The notes under the pieces were generated by a model. That model did not search any database. It saw nothing but the letters and a program-made list of their open reading frames with translations, and had not been told where the DNA came from. Shown here one piece after another: positions 48,633 to 56,787 of a stretch of DNA of 64,000 bases (position 1 is its first letter; every line of letters starts with the position of its first letter). The stretch is from contig NZ_JAKGGD010000002.1 of NCBI RefSeq assembly GCF_021556615.1, positions 434,001 through 498,000 of the forward strand, in the 5' to 3' direction. The translations under genes were made by a program, and so were the position numbers. Source of the DNA: Paracoccus salsus. Lineage in GTDB: Bacteria > Pseudomonadota > Alphaproteobacteria > Rhodobacterales > Rhodobacteraceae.

Positions 48633-48915
48633 GCAGCTTTCGCGCATCGATCCCAAGAACCTGATCCGGGAAAGCTTCCGCATCGAGGGGATCGGCGCGG
48701 CCGAGTGCCGGTCGATCTTTCTGGACTGGGCGATGTCGCTGCCCCAGGACGTCGAACCGATCGCCGCGATCCGCCTGTTGCTGGATCACTACGCCCCCAA
48801 GGCCGCGCCCGGGACGCAGCCGCATCCGATGATCGCGGTCCTGGTCGCGGGCGCCCAGGCCAGCGCCGTCACACCGCGCCGCCGCGGCGGCCGGGCCGCG
48901 CGCATGGACCCGTGA
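48625..48915 (+). CDS. conserved hypothetical, 96 residues
   Basis: The protein has no signal or membrane segment. It opens MAEQLSRIDPKNLIRESFRIEGIGAAECRSIF and ends with a basic Arg-rich tail. It overlaps the GntR gene by eight bases and the AlkA-like gene by four (GTGA), which supports its being real. I do not recognise a family for it. Confidence 0.7.
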   Translation: MAEQLSRIDPKNLIRESFRIEGIGAAECRSIFLDWAMSLPQDVEPIAAIRLLLDHYAPKAAPGTQPHPMIAVLVAGAQASAVTPRRRGGRAARMDP

Positions 48916-49535
48916 GGCTGATCGAGACCGATGCCGACCTGATCGAGGGCGCCGCCCATCTGGCGCGGGTCTGCCCGGTCTGGGCCCGCGTCCTGCCCGA
49001 TATCGTTCCTTTGCCGCTGCGCCGCCGGCCCGACGGGTTCGACGCCATCGCAAGCGCCATCGTCGCGCAACAGATCTCGGTCGCTGCCGCCACGTCGATC
49101 TGGAACCGGCTGGAGAATGCGGGATTGACCGCGCCCGATCGGATCGCTTCGGCCGCGGACGAGGACCTGCGCGCCGCCGGCCTGTCACGACCCAAGGCCC
49201 GCTATCTGCGCGGCATCGCCCTGGCGCGGATCGACTGGGACGGCCTGCGGGACCTGCCGGATGACGAGGCCATCGCGACGCTGGTCGCCCTGCCGGGCAT
49301 CGGTGTCTGGACGGCGGAAATCTATCTGAAATTCGCGCTGGGGCGGCCGGACGCGTTCGCGGCCGGCGACCTAGCGCTGCAGGAGGCCGCCCGGATCATG
49401 TATGGGCTGACGGACCGGCCGGGCCCGAAGGTCCTGCGCGCGATGGCCGAACCCTGGCGGCCCTGGCGCGCGGTTGCGGCGCGCGGGCTGTGGGCCTATT
49501 ACCGGCTGGCAAAACGACGCGAGGGAATTCGATGA
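48912..49535 (+). CDS. AlkA-like DNA-3-methyladenine glycosylase
   Basis: The 207-residue HhH-GPD glycosylase has IVAQQISVAAATSIW near 45, the helix-hairpin-helix LPGIGVWTAEIYL near 125, and the catalytic Asp in FAAGDLALQ near 148. It removes alkylated bases from DNA. The start is GTG at 48912, which overlaps the previous stop; no ATG fits. It lacks the N-terminal extra domain of E. coli AlkA. Confidence 0.88.
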   Translation: MRLIETDADLIEGAAHLARVCPVWARVLPDIVPLPLRRRPDGFDAIASAIVAQQISVAAATSIWNRLENAGLTAPDRIASAADEDLRAAGLSRPKARYLRGIALARIDWDGLRDLPDDEAIATLVALPGIGVWTAEIYLKFALGRPDAFAAGDLALQEAARIMYGLTDRPGPKVLRAMAEPWRPWRAVAARGLWAYYRLAKRREGIR

Positions 49536-50185
49536 CGGAACTGAAATCGGCCCGCAGGGGACCGGCAAAGGCGGACGCGGTGGTGGTGTTCCTGCATGGC
49601 TACGGGGCCGACGGCGCCGATCTGCTGGGGCTGGCCGATCCGTTGTCGCCGCATCTGCCGCACACCGCCTTCCACGCCCCCGACGCACCCGAACGCAGCG
49701 TCAACAATCCCATGGGCTATCAGTGGTTTCCGATCCCGTGGCTTGACGGTTCGTCCGAGGCCGAGGCCAGGAACGCGATGGCCCGCTCGATCGCCGCGCT
49801 GGACGGCTGGCTGGACCGTGTTCTGAAAGACGAAGGGCTGAGCGCCGACCGGATGGTGGTGATCGGCTTCTCGCAGGGCACGATGATGGCGCTGCATGTG
49901 CTGCCCCGCCGGTCCGAAGCCGTGGCCGGCATCGTCGGCTTCTCGGGACGGCTGATCGCGCCGGAAACGCTTGCGGCAGAGGCCCGGGTCAAGCCGCCGG
50001 TGCTGCTGCTGCACGGCGATCAGGACCCGATGGTGCCGTTCGAGGAGATGGGGCTGGCCGGCGAGGCGCTGGAGAAGGCCGGCTTCACGGTCTATGGCCA
50101 TGTGATGAAGAATACCGCGCATGGGATTTCGCCCGACGGGCTGTCGGTCGCGCTGAGCTTTCTGAAGGATCGCCTGGGCAAGTGA
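49532..50185 (+). CDS. alpha/beta hydrolase, phospholipase/carboxylesterase family
   Basis: The 217-residue serine hydrolase has HGYGADGADL near 22 (oxyanion), the nucleophile elbow GFSQGTMMAL near 113, Asp in HGDQDPMVPF near 168 and His in NTAHGISPDG near 196. It follows the short carboxylesterase family of YpfH/EstB. Its ATG overlaps the AlkA-like stop (ATGA). A hairpin (GCCAGCC-TGAC-GGCTGGC) follows the stop. Confidence 0.9.
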   Translation: MTELKSARRGPAKADAVVVFLHGYGADGADLLGLADPLSPHLPHTAFHAPDAPERSVNNPMGYQWFPIPWLDGSSEAEARNAMARSIAALDGWLDRVLKDEGLSADRMVVIGFSQGTMMALHVLPRRSEAVAGIVGFSGRLIAPETLAAEARVKPPVLLLHGDQDPMVPFEEMGLAGEALEKAGFTVYGHVMKNTAHGISPDGLSVALSFLKDRLGK

Positions 50186-50189
50186 CGCT

Positions 50190-50241
50190 GCCAGCCTGAC
50201 GGCTGGCGGTGGCCGGGGGCCGGCCCCCGGACCCCCCGGTC
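50190..50241 (+). terminator. hairpin after esterase gene plus palindrome core (copy 4)
   Basis: GCCAGCC-TGAC-GGCTGGC (50190-50207) is a clean stem after the esterase stop. Then GGGGGCCGGCCCCCGGACCCCCC (in reverse orientation GGGGGGTCCGGGGG) matches the arm of the dispersed palindrome, but without the CGCGGGACGCAA tail. It may close the GntR operon. Confidence 0.5.
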
Positions 50242-50263
50242 ACCCCTGCCTGGCAGCCGCGCT

Positions 50264-50719
50264 TCAGCCATGGTCCGAGGCTGGCCGCGCCCAGATTGCC
50301 GGATCGGCGAGTTCTATGGAATTGCCCGCAGGATCGCGGAAATAGATCGAGCGGGCACCGTTCGGCCAGAGGAAGTCCGCCTCGATCGCAATGCCGCTGG
50401 CGATCAGATGGCTGCGCCAGGCGTCTAGCGCGCCCGGCGAAGCGGCAAGGCAGAAATGGCCCGGCCCGGATGCACCGTGCGGGGGAACCGGCAGCCTTGC
50501 ATCCGGCGCGGGCGGTCGTCGCGTCGCCTTGGCGCGGAACACCAGCAGAACCTGCGGATGGGGCTTGTCGCTGACACGAAAGAACACGTGGCGGCCGGGC
50601 ACGGTCTGGAACGGGCTGAGCCCGATCACGTCGCGCCAGAACGCGGTCGCCTTGTCCAGATCGTCGGCATAAAGCGCGCTTTCCAGGGTGCCAAGCAGGG
50701 AGGGAATGGTCCGGGTCAT
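50264..50719 (-). CDS. VOC superfamily (glyoxalase/bleomycin-resistance-like) protein
   Basis: The 151-residue protein has the double-psi VOC layout: ALYADDLDKATAFWRDVIGL, HVFF near 45, GHFCLA near 85, and FRDPAGNSIELADPAIW near 127. VOC proteins bind a metal and act on small electrophiles or antibiotics; the substrate is unknown. It converges on the esterase operon. Confidence 0.88.
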   Translation of the reverse strand: MTRTIPSLLGTLESALYADDLDKATAFWRDVIGLSPFQTVPGRHVFFRVSDKPHPQVLLVFRAKATRRPPAPDARLPVPPHGASGPGHFCLAASPGALDAWRSHLIASGIAIEADFLWPNGARSIYFRDPAGNSIELADPAIWARPASDHG

Positions 50720-50904
50720 GCACCGACCCTGCCATCGCGGCAGGCATCAGGCAATCTGTCATCGAGATGTCACCCGCAGGCGCTACTCCATTCCCGGATC
50801 GAGTACATCCGGGCGCTTGCCAGAACCGGGACGCGATATATAGTCGAAGTCACGGATCTGATGGGCGCTCCGACCTCGCATATCGGGGCAAGCGGGAAAG
50901 CAGC

Positions 50905-51504
50905 ATGCTGGACGAACATCATCACAGGGAATTCCGGACCCAGTTCGTGCGAGAACCGGCCGGGCTACGCCATCATCCGGCACTGGTGCTGAACGCGGAT
51001 TATCGGCCGCTGAGCTACTATCCGCTGTCCCTGTGGCCCTGGCAGGAGGCGATCAAGGCGGTCTTTCTGGATCGGGTCACCATCATCGCCGAGTATGAGG
51101 AGGTGGTCCGAAGTCAGCGGCAGGTGTTCCGAATCCCGTCCGTCGTCGTTCTCAAGGATTACGTAAGACCCCAGAAGCGCGTGGCATTCACGCGCTTCAA
51201 TCTTTTTCTGCGCGACGAATTCTGTTGCCAGTATTGCGGCGCGAAGGGCGATCTGACCTTCGACCACGTCGTGCCGCGGTCGCGCGGCGGTGTGACCAGC
51301 TGGGAAAACGTCGTTGCGGCCTGCAGCCCGTGCAACCTGCGCAAGGCCAATCGCAGCCTGCGTCATTCCGGTCTTTCGCTGCGCCGCAGGCCGCACCAGC
51401 CGTCTCCCGATGAAATGCACGCGGTCGGGCGTCGGTTTCCGCCAAACCACCTGCATGACAGCTGGATGGATTTTCTTTACTGGGACGCCGAGCTGGAAAG
51501 CTGA
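50905..51504 (+). CDS. HNH endonuclease-like protein
   Basis: The 199-residue protein has NADYRPLSYYPLSLWPWQEAI near 31 and an HNH domain at about 105-150: CCQYCG, FDHVVPRSRGG, and CSPCNLRKAN. The four Cys form a zinc knuckle and His at the DH pair is the catalytic base. Such proteins are common in alphaproteobacteria with no clear role. It is not next to a phage or restriction gene. Its 3' end overlaps DUF1638 by 28 bases, tail to tail. Confidence 0.87.
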   Translation: MLDEHHHREFRTQFVREPAGLRHHPALVLNADYRPLSYYPLSLWPWQEAIKAVFLDRVTIIAEYEEVVRSQRQVFRIPSVVVLKDYVRPQKRVAFTRFNLFLRDEFCCQYCGAKGDLTFDHVVPRSRGGVTSWENVVAACSPCNLRKANRSLRHSGLSLRRRPHQPSPDEMHAVGRRFPPNHLHDSWMDFLYWDAELES

Positions 51505-52115
51505 GCCAGAACGTCGGGCAGGTCGCCATAAGCCGTCGCACGCCGTTCATAACGCAGCCCCAGGCGCCGCGCCGCCTCGGCGGCCTTTTCGTCCAGCGCG
51601 GGATCGTCGGTCTGGGCCAGATAGATCAGACGGTCGTAATGGGCGAAATACATGTCGCGCAGCTGCGGGTGCCGATCCAGCCCCATGGCCCGCCAGACGA
51701 AGGCATCGAACTGCCGGACCAGGAAATCAGTCAGGTAGAAGGCGGTGAATTCGGTGTCGGCCCGCGCCGCATTGGCCTCGACTCCATCGAAGAACGCGTA
51801 GCAATGCGGGCCGGGGATCATCGGGACCCCCAGCTGGTCACAGCGGGCCTGCAGCAGCCCGCCGGTGCCGCAATCCGCATAGACCACGATGATGCTGTCG
51901 TAGTCTGGCCCATGGCGCCGGACGGCCGCTTCGACGGCGTCGGGGATACGCTCGGGGCGCAGATGAAGGTCGGCAGGAAGGCAATGCAGGTCCATGTGCG
52001 TCCAGCCATTCGCGTCCCTGATCGCCAGCAATTCGCGTGCCAACGCCCCGCAGGCCAGCAGCAGGCAGCGCGAGGGCAGGACGGCATCCGGGGCGGGCTC
52101 AGCCCTCGTGGTCAT
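51477..52115 (-). CDS. DUF1638 protein
   Basis: The 212-residue protein has CLLLACGALARELL near the start, VVYADCGTGG near 85, IPGPHCYAFF near 110, and the MGLDRHPQLRDMYFAHYDRLIYLAQTDD block, as in the DUF1638 family. In Rhodobacterales DUF1638 genes are often near corrinoid methyltransferase genes, and a corrinoid system is present 12 kb away, but a link is only a suggestion. Conserved Cys/Asp/His suggest metal binding. The start at 52115 overlaps the small upstream membrane gene. Confidence 0.75.
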   Translation of the reverse strand: MTTRAEPAPDAVLPSRCLLLACGALARELLAIRDANGWTHMDLHCLPADLHLRPERIPDAVEAAVRRHGPDYDSIIVVYADCGTGGLLQARCDQLGVPMIPGPHCYAFFDGVEANAARADTEFTAFYLTDFLVRQFDAFVWRAMGLDRHPQLRDMYFAHYDRLIYLAQTDDPALDEKAAEAARRLGLRYERRATAYGDLPDVLAQLSSSASQ

Positions 52116-52272
52116 GAACGCGGCGATGACGAAGATGCATCCATGCCGCCGCGCCAAGCACGATCAGCGCCAGGACGACTTCCGGGACGCCGGCGGCAAA
52201 GCTTGCCAGCAGGGTCAAAGCGGCGGCCATGACGACGGCCAGGATCAGCATCAGGAAATGCGGCAAAGGCAT
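52099..52272 (-). CDS. 57-residue membrane protein upstream of DUF1638
   Basis: The protein MPLPHFLMLILAVVMAAAL... has two hydrophobic stretches and a His-rich C-terminus (HLRHRRVHDHEG). It overlaps the DUF1638 start by 17 bases, so the two are probably co-translated. The His-rich tail may bind metal. I do not recognise the family. Confidence 0.6.
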   Translation of the reverse strand: MPLPHFLMLILAVVMAAALTLLASFAAGVPEVVLALIVLGAAAWMHLRHRRVHDHEG

Positions 52273-52462
52273 GGTGCGAACTCTCCTCCCCCCCAATATG
52301 GGTCCAAGAGCGCGCCTTGAAAAGCCTGCCGTGAAAATCCGCGCGAGTTTCAGCCGCAACTTTGCGCAGAGCCAGCCCTGAATTGCCCGCGTGCTCGGCA
52401 GATCGCGTATCGGGGCGCGGATCGGCCTGCGCCGCCGGAATGAACAGCCCGCAGCGATTCGC

Positions 52463-53098
52463 CTACCAGCGCAGCATCCGTCTTGCCATCAGCGCACCCA
52501 GCGCGGTCACGATCATGATCCCCAGACTGTACCAGGTCAGGAAGAACAGCGGCGCATCCTCGTCGCAATGCAGGGCATAGATGGCGGCGGCAAGACCGCC
52601 CGAAGCCAGTCCCAGCAGCGCCCCGCTGCGCGCCGGCGCAGTGCTGGCGCCCTCGCTCAGGATCCTCAGTCCGACGACCAGCGGGACGATGCCGACCAGC
52701 GTCACCGAGGTCAGGCAGATCAACGCCGTGCTGCCCCGAATCTGTGGCCACAACGCGCCCGGCGGGGCTGAGACCGCCGCCAGGACCAACCACAGCATCG
52801 CCATCAGCGCCACGGTCACGGACAGCCACTGCGCGGGCGCGCTGCGGACCTGCGGACGCGCCAGACGCAGCGCGGCGCGCAGGGCCGGCAGGGCCGCGGC
52901 CAGCGGCAACACCCATTTCATCAGCGTGACCGGGTCGGCCAGCGCCGCAAGCAGATCCGGACGGATGCCCAGCACCCCCAGGGCGACCGCGGCCGACCCT
53001 GCAAGCCCGACGCCGGCATGGGCCATGAGCCGCGGCGCGATCGGGCGTGGCGGTGTGTCATCCGCGCCAAGCAGCGCGACAAGATCGTCGGTCCGCAT
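52463..53098 (-). CDS. nrsF: NrsF/DUF1109-type membrane anti-sigma factor
   Basis: The 211-residue protein has a cytoplasmic N-terminus (MRTDDLVALLGADDTPP) and six transmembrane helices, with a conserved CDED Cys in ALHCDEDAP near 175. It is the DUF1109 (NrsF) family, which holds the ECF sigma factor at the membrane until a metal or oxidative signal arrives. It follows the sigma gene in an overlapping pair (start ATG shares bases with the sigma stop). Confidence 0.88.
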   Translation of the reverse strand: MRTDDLVALLGADDTPPRPIAPRLMAHAGVGLAGSAAVALGVLGIRPDLLAALADPVTLMKWVLPLAAALPALRAALRLARPQVRSAPAQWLSVTVALMAMLWLVLAAVSAPPGALWPQIRGSTALICLTSVTLVGIVPLVVGLRILSEGASTAPARSGALLGLASGGLAAAIYALHCDEDAPLFFLTWYSLGIMIVTALGALMARRMLRW

Positions 53099-53652
53099 CA
53101 CTCCACCTCCTGCCGCAGCCGTGCCAGACGCTGCAAGGCACGGTGCAGGGCGACCCGCAACGCACCCGGCGTCAGCTCCAGCCGCGCACCACATTCAGCC
53201 TTGCCGCGCTCTTCCAGGGCCAGGCAGCGCAGCAACGCTGCATCGCGTTCGGGCAGGCGATCAATCAGCGTTTCCGCATCGCGCTTCTCCAACCTGTCGG
53301 GCTCGGGCGCGGCCGGCAGCGTCTCGGCAAAATCCTCCACCGGCAGGTGCACGCTGCGGCCGCGTCGCCGGAAGGCGTCCACCAGCTTGTGCCGCGCGAT
53401 GGCATAGATCCAGGGGCGCAGCGGCAGGCCGCTGTCCCAGGTCGCGCGTTTCAGGTGGATCGCCAACAACGTCTCTTGCAAAACATCCTCGCACCAGCTT
53501 GCATCCATGCCGGGCGCACGGGCCCGGATCAACCCGCGCAGCACCGGCGTCATCGCGATGAGAAGCTGTCGATAGGCAGCCTGATCGCCCGCGATCGCGG
53601 CACGCATCAGGTCCGACCAGTCCGGTTCCGGCTTTGCGCCGCTCTTCGTCAT
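53098..53652 (-). CDS. ECF-type RNA polymerase sigma factor (SigF-like)
   Basis: The 184-residue sigma factor has region 2 (residues about 25-95, with EDVLQETLLAIHLKRATWD and RPWIYAIARHKLVDAFRRRGR) and region 4 (about 125-180). Its partner is the NrsF anti-sigma encoded next. In Caulobacter, SigF-NrsF controls bufferin operons; the buf operon here lies directly across the divergent promoter region, so it is the predicted target. Confidence 0.92.
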   Translation of the reverse strand: MTKSGAKPEPDWSDLMRAAIAGDQAAYRQLLIAMTPVLRGLIRARAPGMDASWCEDVLQETLLAIHLKRATWDSGLPLRPWIYAIARHKLVDAFRRRGRSVHLPVEDFAETLPAAPEPDRLEKRDAETLIDRLPERDAALLRCLALEERGKAECGARLELTPGALRVALHRALQRLARLRQEVE

Positions 53653-53660
53653 CGCTCTTC

Positions 53661-53688
53661 CTTACGTCGCGCACAGTGCCAGCGTTAC
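53661..53688 (-). promoter_or_regulatory. candidate SigF-type promoter for the sigma gene
   Basis: On the minus strand GTAACG is followed after 16 bases by CGTAAG, close to the GTAACC-N16-CG pattern I recall for SigF of Caulobacter. The -10 lies about nine bases before the sigma start, so the transcript would be nearly leaderless. It would make the sigma gene autoregulated. Confidence 0.55.
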
Positions 53689-53733
53689 AGCATCAGGACT
53701 GGCCGGTCCGCATATCACGTCTCGGTGATCGAA

Positions 53734-53760
53734 GTAACGGGTTGGCGGTTTCCTCCGACT
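53734..53760 (+). promoter_or_regulatory. candidate SigF-type promoter for the bufferin operon
   Basis: GTAACG-N16-CGACT lies about 50 bases upstream of bufA1. The -35 and the spacing are the same as in the divergent element for the sigma gene. Together they point to one ECF sigma driving both units. Confidence 0.6.
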
Positions 53761-53807
53761 GGTCATGCGGGACGGCACCGCCGCCCGCAAACCAAAAGGA
53801 GAGCTAG

Positions 53808-54089
53808 ATGATGACCCCGAAATTTGCCGCAGCCCTTGCCACAGCCATCAGCCTTGCCGGCGTCGCCGCCCATGCCGACGAGACCAAGACCGATGGCGAG
53901 ATGGAGAAATGCTACGGCGTCGCGCTGGCCGGCGAAAACGACTGCGCGGCAGGCCCCGGCACGACCTGCGCCGGGACCTCGACCACGGACTATCAGGGCA
54001 ACGCCTGGAAGCTGGTTCCTGCGGGCACCTGCGCCGAGATCGAGACGCCGGCCGGTCATAACGGCTCGCTGGAGCCGATCGAGATGTGA
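53808..54089 (+). CDS. bufA1: bufferin precursor BufA1 (DUF2282)
   Basis: The 93-residue protein has a signal peptide (to about residue 22) and the DUF2282 core [19 protein letters not shown] and [18 protein letters not shown]. The four Cys are 35, 46, 54 and 75. In bufferins such Cys are modified by the BufB/BufC enzyme pair and bind copper in the periplasm. AAAAGGAG lies before the start; the next codon is also ATG, so the start may be 53811. A C-terminal tail of about 18 residues beyond Cys75 is present. Confidence 0.93.
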   Translation: MMTPKFAAALATAISLAGVAAHADETKTDGEMEKCYGVALAGENDCAAGPGTTCAGTSTTDYQGNAWKLVPAGTCAEIETPAGHNGSLEPIEM

Positions 54090-54097
54090 GCCGAACC

Positions 54098-54127
54098 TCG
54101 GGGCGGCCCGCTGAGGGCTCGCCCCGA
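54098..54127 (+). promoter_or_regulatory. hairpin between bufA1 and bufB
   Basis: CGGGGCG-GCCC-GCTGA-GGGC-T-CGCCCCG folds into a long GC stem in the 70-base bufA1-bufB gap, with no T tract. It may stabilise or partly stop the bufA1 transcript, so that more peptide is made than enzyme. The effect is a guess. Confidence 0.45.
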
Positions 54128-54159
54128 CCCCTCATGCGCCAATCACCAAGGACATTCCG

Positions 54160-55002
54160 ATGCCCCTGCCCGCCCAAGCCGGACTTGGTTTCAAGCCGCA
54201 GCATTTTCCCGCAATCCGCGACATCAAGCCCGATCTGGGGTTCTTCGAGGTCCATGCCGAGAACTACATGGGGGACGGCGGCGCGCCCCACGCCATGCTG
54301 TCCGCCCTGCGGCAGGATTACGCGATCTCGATCCATGGCGTGGGGCTGTCGATCGGCGGGCCGACGCTGGACCCCGCCCATCTGGCGCGGGTCCGGGCGC
54401 TGTGCGATCGCTATCAGCCCGACAGCTTTTCGGAACATCTGGCCTGGTCCAGCCATGGCGCGGAATATCTGAACGACCTGCTGCCCCTGCCTTATACGGG
54501 CGCGACGCTGGATCGCGTCTGCGACCATGTGGACCGGGTGCAGGAGGTGCTGGGCCGTCGCCTGCTGCTGGAAAACCCGGCGACCTATGTGATCTTCGCG
54601 CAAAGCGAGATGCCCGAAACCGAATTCCTGTCCCGGATTGCCCGCCGCACCGGATGCGGCCTGCTGCTGGATGTGAACAACGTCTTTGTCAGCTGCGTCA
54701 ATCACCGCGCCGATCCGCTGGCCTGGCTGGACGATTTTCCGCTGGACCTTGTCGAAGAGATCCATCTGGGCGGCCATGACGAAGAGGAGCTGCCCTCCGG
54801 TCCGTTGCTGATCGATTCGCACGGGGCCGAGGTGGCACAGCCGGTCTGGGCCCTCTATGCCGAGGTGCTGGACCGCGCCGGTGCGTTGCCGACACTGGTC
54901 GAATGGGACAACGACGTGCCCGAATGGCCGGTGCTTCATGCCGAGGCGGCACGCGCCGCCGCCATGATCGCGGATCGGAGACAGCATGCCGCAGCGCAGT
55001 GA
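54160..55002 (+). CDS. bufB: BufB, DUF692 multinuclear iron peptide-modifying enzyme
   Basis: The 280-residue TIM-barrel protein of the DUF692/MNIO family has the iron ligands [12 protein letters not shown] near 27, [11 protein letters not shown] near 58, SEHLAWS near 89, LLENPATY near 128, [11 protein letters not shown] near 170 and HLGGHDE near 205. It modifies Cys in the bufferin precursor to a thiooxazole-type group in known cases. It is followed by its helper BufC, overlapping by 17 bases. Confidence 0.93.
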   Translation: MPLPAQAGLGFKPQHFPAIRDIKPDLGFFEVHAENYMGDGGAPHAMLSALRQDYAISIHGVGLSIGGPTLDPAHLARVRALCDRYQPDSFSEHLAWSSHGAEYLNDLLPLPYTGATLDRVCDHVDRVQEVLGRRLLLENPATYVIFAQSEMPETEFLSRIARRTGCGLLLDVNNVFVSCVNHRADPLAWLDDFPLDLVEEIHLGGHDEEELPSGPLLIDSHGAEVAQPVWALYAEVLDRAGALPTLVEWDNDVPEWPVLHAEAARAAAMIADRRQHAAAQ

Positions 55003-55726
55003 CCCGTGCCGGGACGTCACGCCCGATTTCCGCGCCGCGCTGGCCGGCGGCCCGGTGCCGGGCTGCGTGACCGCAAGCGACCCTGACGAAATCGCCCGGC
55101 GCTTTGCCGTCTATCGCAACAATGTCGCCCACAGCCTGCGCGAGGCCCTGGCCCGTCGTTTCCCGGCGGTCCGGCGCCTGGTCGGGACAGAGTTCTTCGC
55201 TGCGATGGCGGCAGAGTTCATCGCCGCGCATCCTCCGCGCACGCCCGTTCTGCAGGATTGGGGCGACGCCTTCGCGACGTTTCTGGACGGGTTTCCGCCG
55301 GTCGCGACGCTGCCCTATCTGGGCGACGTGGCACGGATCGAATGGGCGCGCGGTCGCGCCTATCACGCCGCCGACGCCACCGCGCTGCCGACCGATCGTC
55401 TGACCGACGCCGAACCGCTGCGGCTGCACCCGTCGCTGCGGCTTGTGCCGCTGTCCCACCCGGCCGTGGCGATCTGGCGCGCGAACCAGCCTGGCCGCGA
55501 CGGCAAGCCGCGCGCGATCGGCCCGCAGATCGCGCTCATCTGGCGCAGGCCCGACTTCGATGTCTCGGTCGAGGCAATTTCGCCAGCAGACGCAAGCCTT
55601 GTCCACGCCCTGATGGCCGGTCGGCCGCTGGCCGTTGCCGGCCTGCTCACCGACCCGGTGCCGATGCTGACCCTGCTGCTGCGCGATGGGCTGATCTGCG
55701 AGCATGAGAACAGTCCGGAGCGCTGA
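54986..55726 (+). CDS. bufC: BufC, DUF2063 partner of BufB
   Basis: The 246-residue protein has the DUF2063 N-terminal domain ([29 protein letters not shown] near 38) and a C-terminal domain that likely recognises the bufferin leader. It acts with BufB. No DoxX/BufD gene follows, so this is a three-gene form of the operon. Confidence 0.9.
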   Translation: MPQRSDPCRDVTPDFRAALAGGPVPGCVTASDPDEIARRFAVYRNNVAHSLREALARRFPAVRRLVGTEFFAAMAAEFIAAHPPRTPVLQDWGDAFATFLDGFPPVATLPYLGDVARIEWARGRAYHAADATALPTDRLTDAEPLRLHPSLRLVPLSHPAVAIWRANQPGRDGKPRAIGPQIALIWRRPDFDVSVEAISPADASLVHALMAGRPLAVAGLLTDPVPMLTLLLRDGLICEHENSPER

Positions 55727-55805
55727 TCGCGCCCCGCCCCGGCAGCGCCCCGCCCCGGGAGCGCGTCGTCCGACAGCGTGCCGCCCGTCCTGGCAGGCCA
55801 GCCGC

Positions 55806-56681
55806 TCAGATCAGCCCGGCATGGGCCAGTGCCGCGTCGATCAGGCGCCGCGTCGGCTCGGTCAGCGGCACCAGCGGCAGGCGCACGCGCTCGTCGCACA
55901 GACCCAGCCGCGACATCGCGTATTTTGCGCCGACCAGACCCGGCTCGACGAAGATCGCGTGGTGCAGCGGCATCAGCTTGTCCTGAAATTCCAGCGCCAG
56001 CGCGTAGTCGCCGCGCAGGGTCGCCTCCTGGAACTGGGCGCACAGCCTGGGCGCGACATTGGCCGTCACGCTGATGCAGCCGACGCCGCCATGCGCGTTG
56101 AAACCCAGCGCGGTCGCGTCTTCGCCCGACAGCTGGACAAAGTCCGGCCCGCAGGTGATCCGCTGCTGGCTGACGCGCTCCAGCCGCCCGGTCGCGTCCT
56201 TGACGCCAATGATGCCGGGCAGACGCGACAGCACGCCCATCGTCTCGGGCAGCATGTCGATCACCGAACGGCCGGGGATGTTGTAGATGATGATCGGCAG
56301 GTCCACCGCCTCGGCCAGCGCGGTGTAATGGGCGATCAGCCCGGCCTGCGTCGGCTTGTTGTAATAGGGGGTCACGACCAGCGCGGCATCAGCCCCGACC
56401 TCTTGCGCGTGGCGGATCAGCCCGATCCCCTCGCGGGTCGAGTTCGAGCCCGCTCCGGCGATGACCGGGATCCGGCCGGCGACGGCCTTGACGACCTCTT
56501 CCACCACCAGCCGGTGTTCGTCATGGGTCAGTGTCGGGCTTTCGCCGGTGGTGCCGACCGGCACCAGTCCGTGCGTTCCCTGATCCACATGCCATTCCAC
56601 CAGTTTCTTCAGCGTGTCCAGATCCACCTCGCCGTCCGGGTCGAACGGCGTGACCAGTGCGGGCAGAGACCCCTTGAACAT
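55806..56681 (-). CDS. dapA: 4-hydroxy-tetrahydrodipicolinate synthase
   Basis: The 291-residue aldolase condenses pyruvate with aspartate semialdehyde in lysine and diaminopimelate synthesis. The signature GTTGESPTL is near 43, [10 protein letters not shown] near 106 (with Tyr in the proton relay), and the Schiff-base Lys in GIIGVKDAT near 161. Full length. It is divergent from slt. Confidence 0.96.
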   Translation of the reverse strand: MFKGSLPALVTPFDPDGEVDLDTLKKLVEWHVDQGTHGLVPVGTTGESPTLTHDEHRLVVEEVVKAVAGRIPVIAGAGSNSTREGIGLIRHAQEVGADAALVVTPYYNKPTQAGLIAHYTALAEAVDLPIIIYNIPGRSVIDMLPETMGVLSRLPGIIGVKDATGRLERVSQQRITCGPDFVQLSGEDATALGFNAHGGVGCISVTANVAPRLCAQFQEATLRGDYALALEFQDKLMPLHHAIFVEPGLVGAKYAMSRLGLCDERVRLPLVPLTEPTRRLIDAALAHAGLI

Positions 56682-56787
56682 GACACGCTCCTTGATGATC
56701 CTTGAATGTCGCGCCTAACTAGCTTCGGCCGGCTGTCTTGCCAAGGATGTGAATTGCACGCGGCGGCGAAGGCGGCGACACAGGTGG

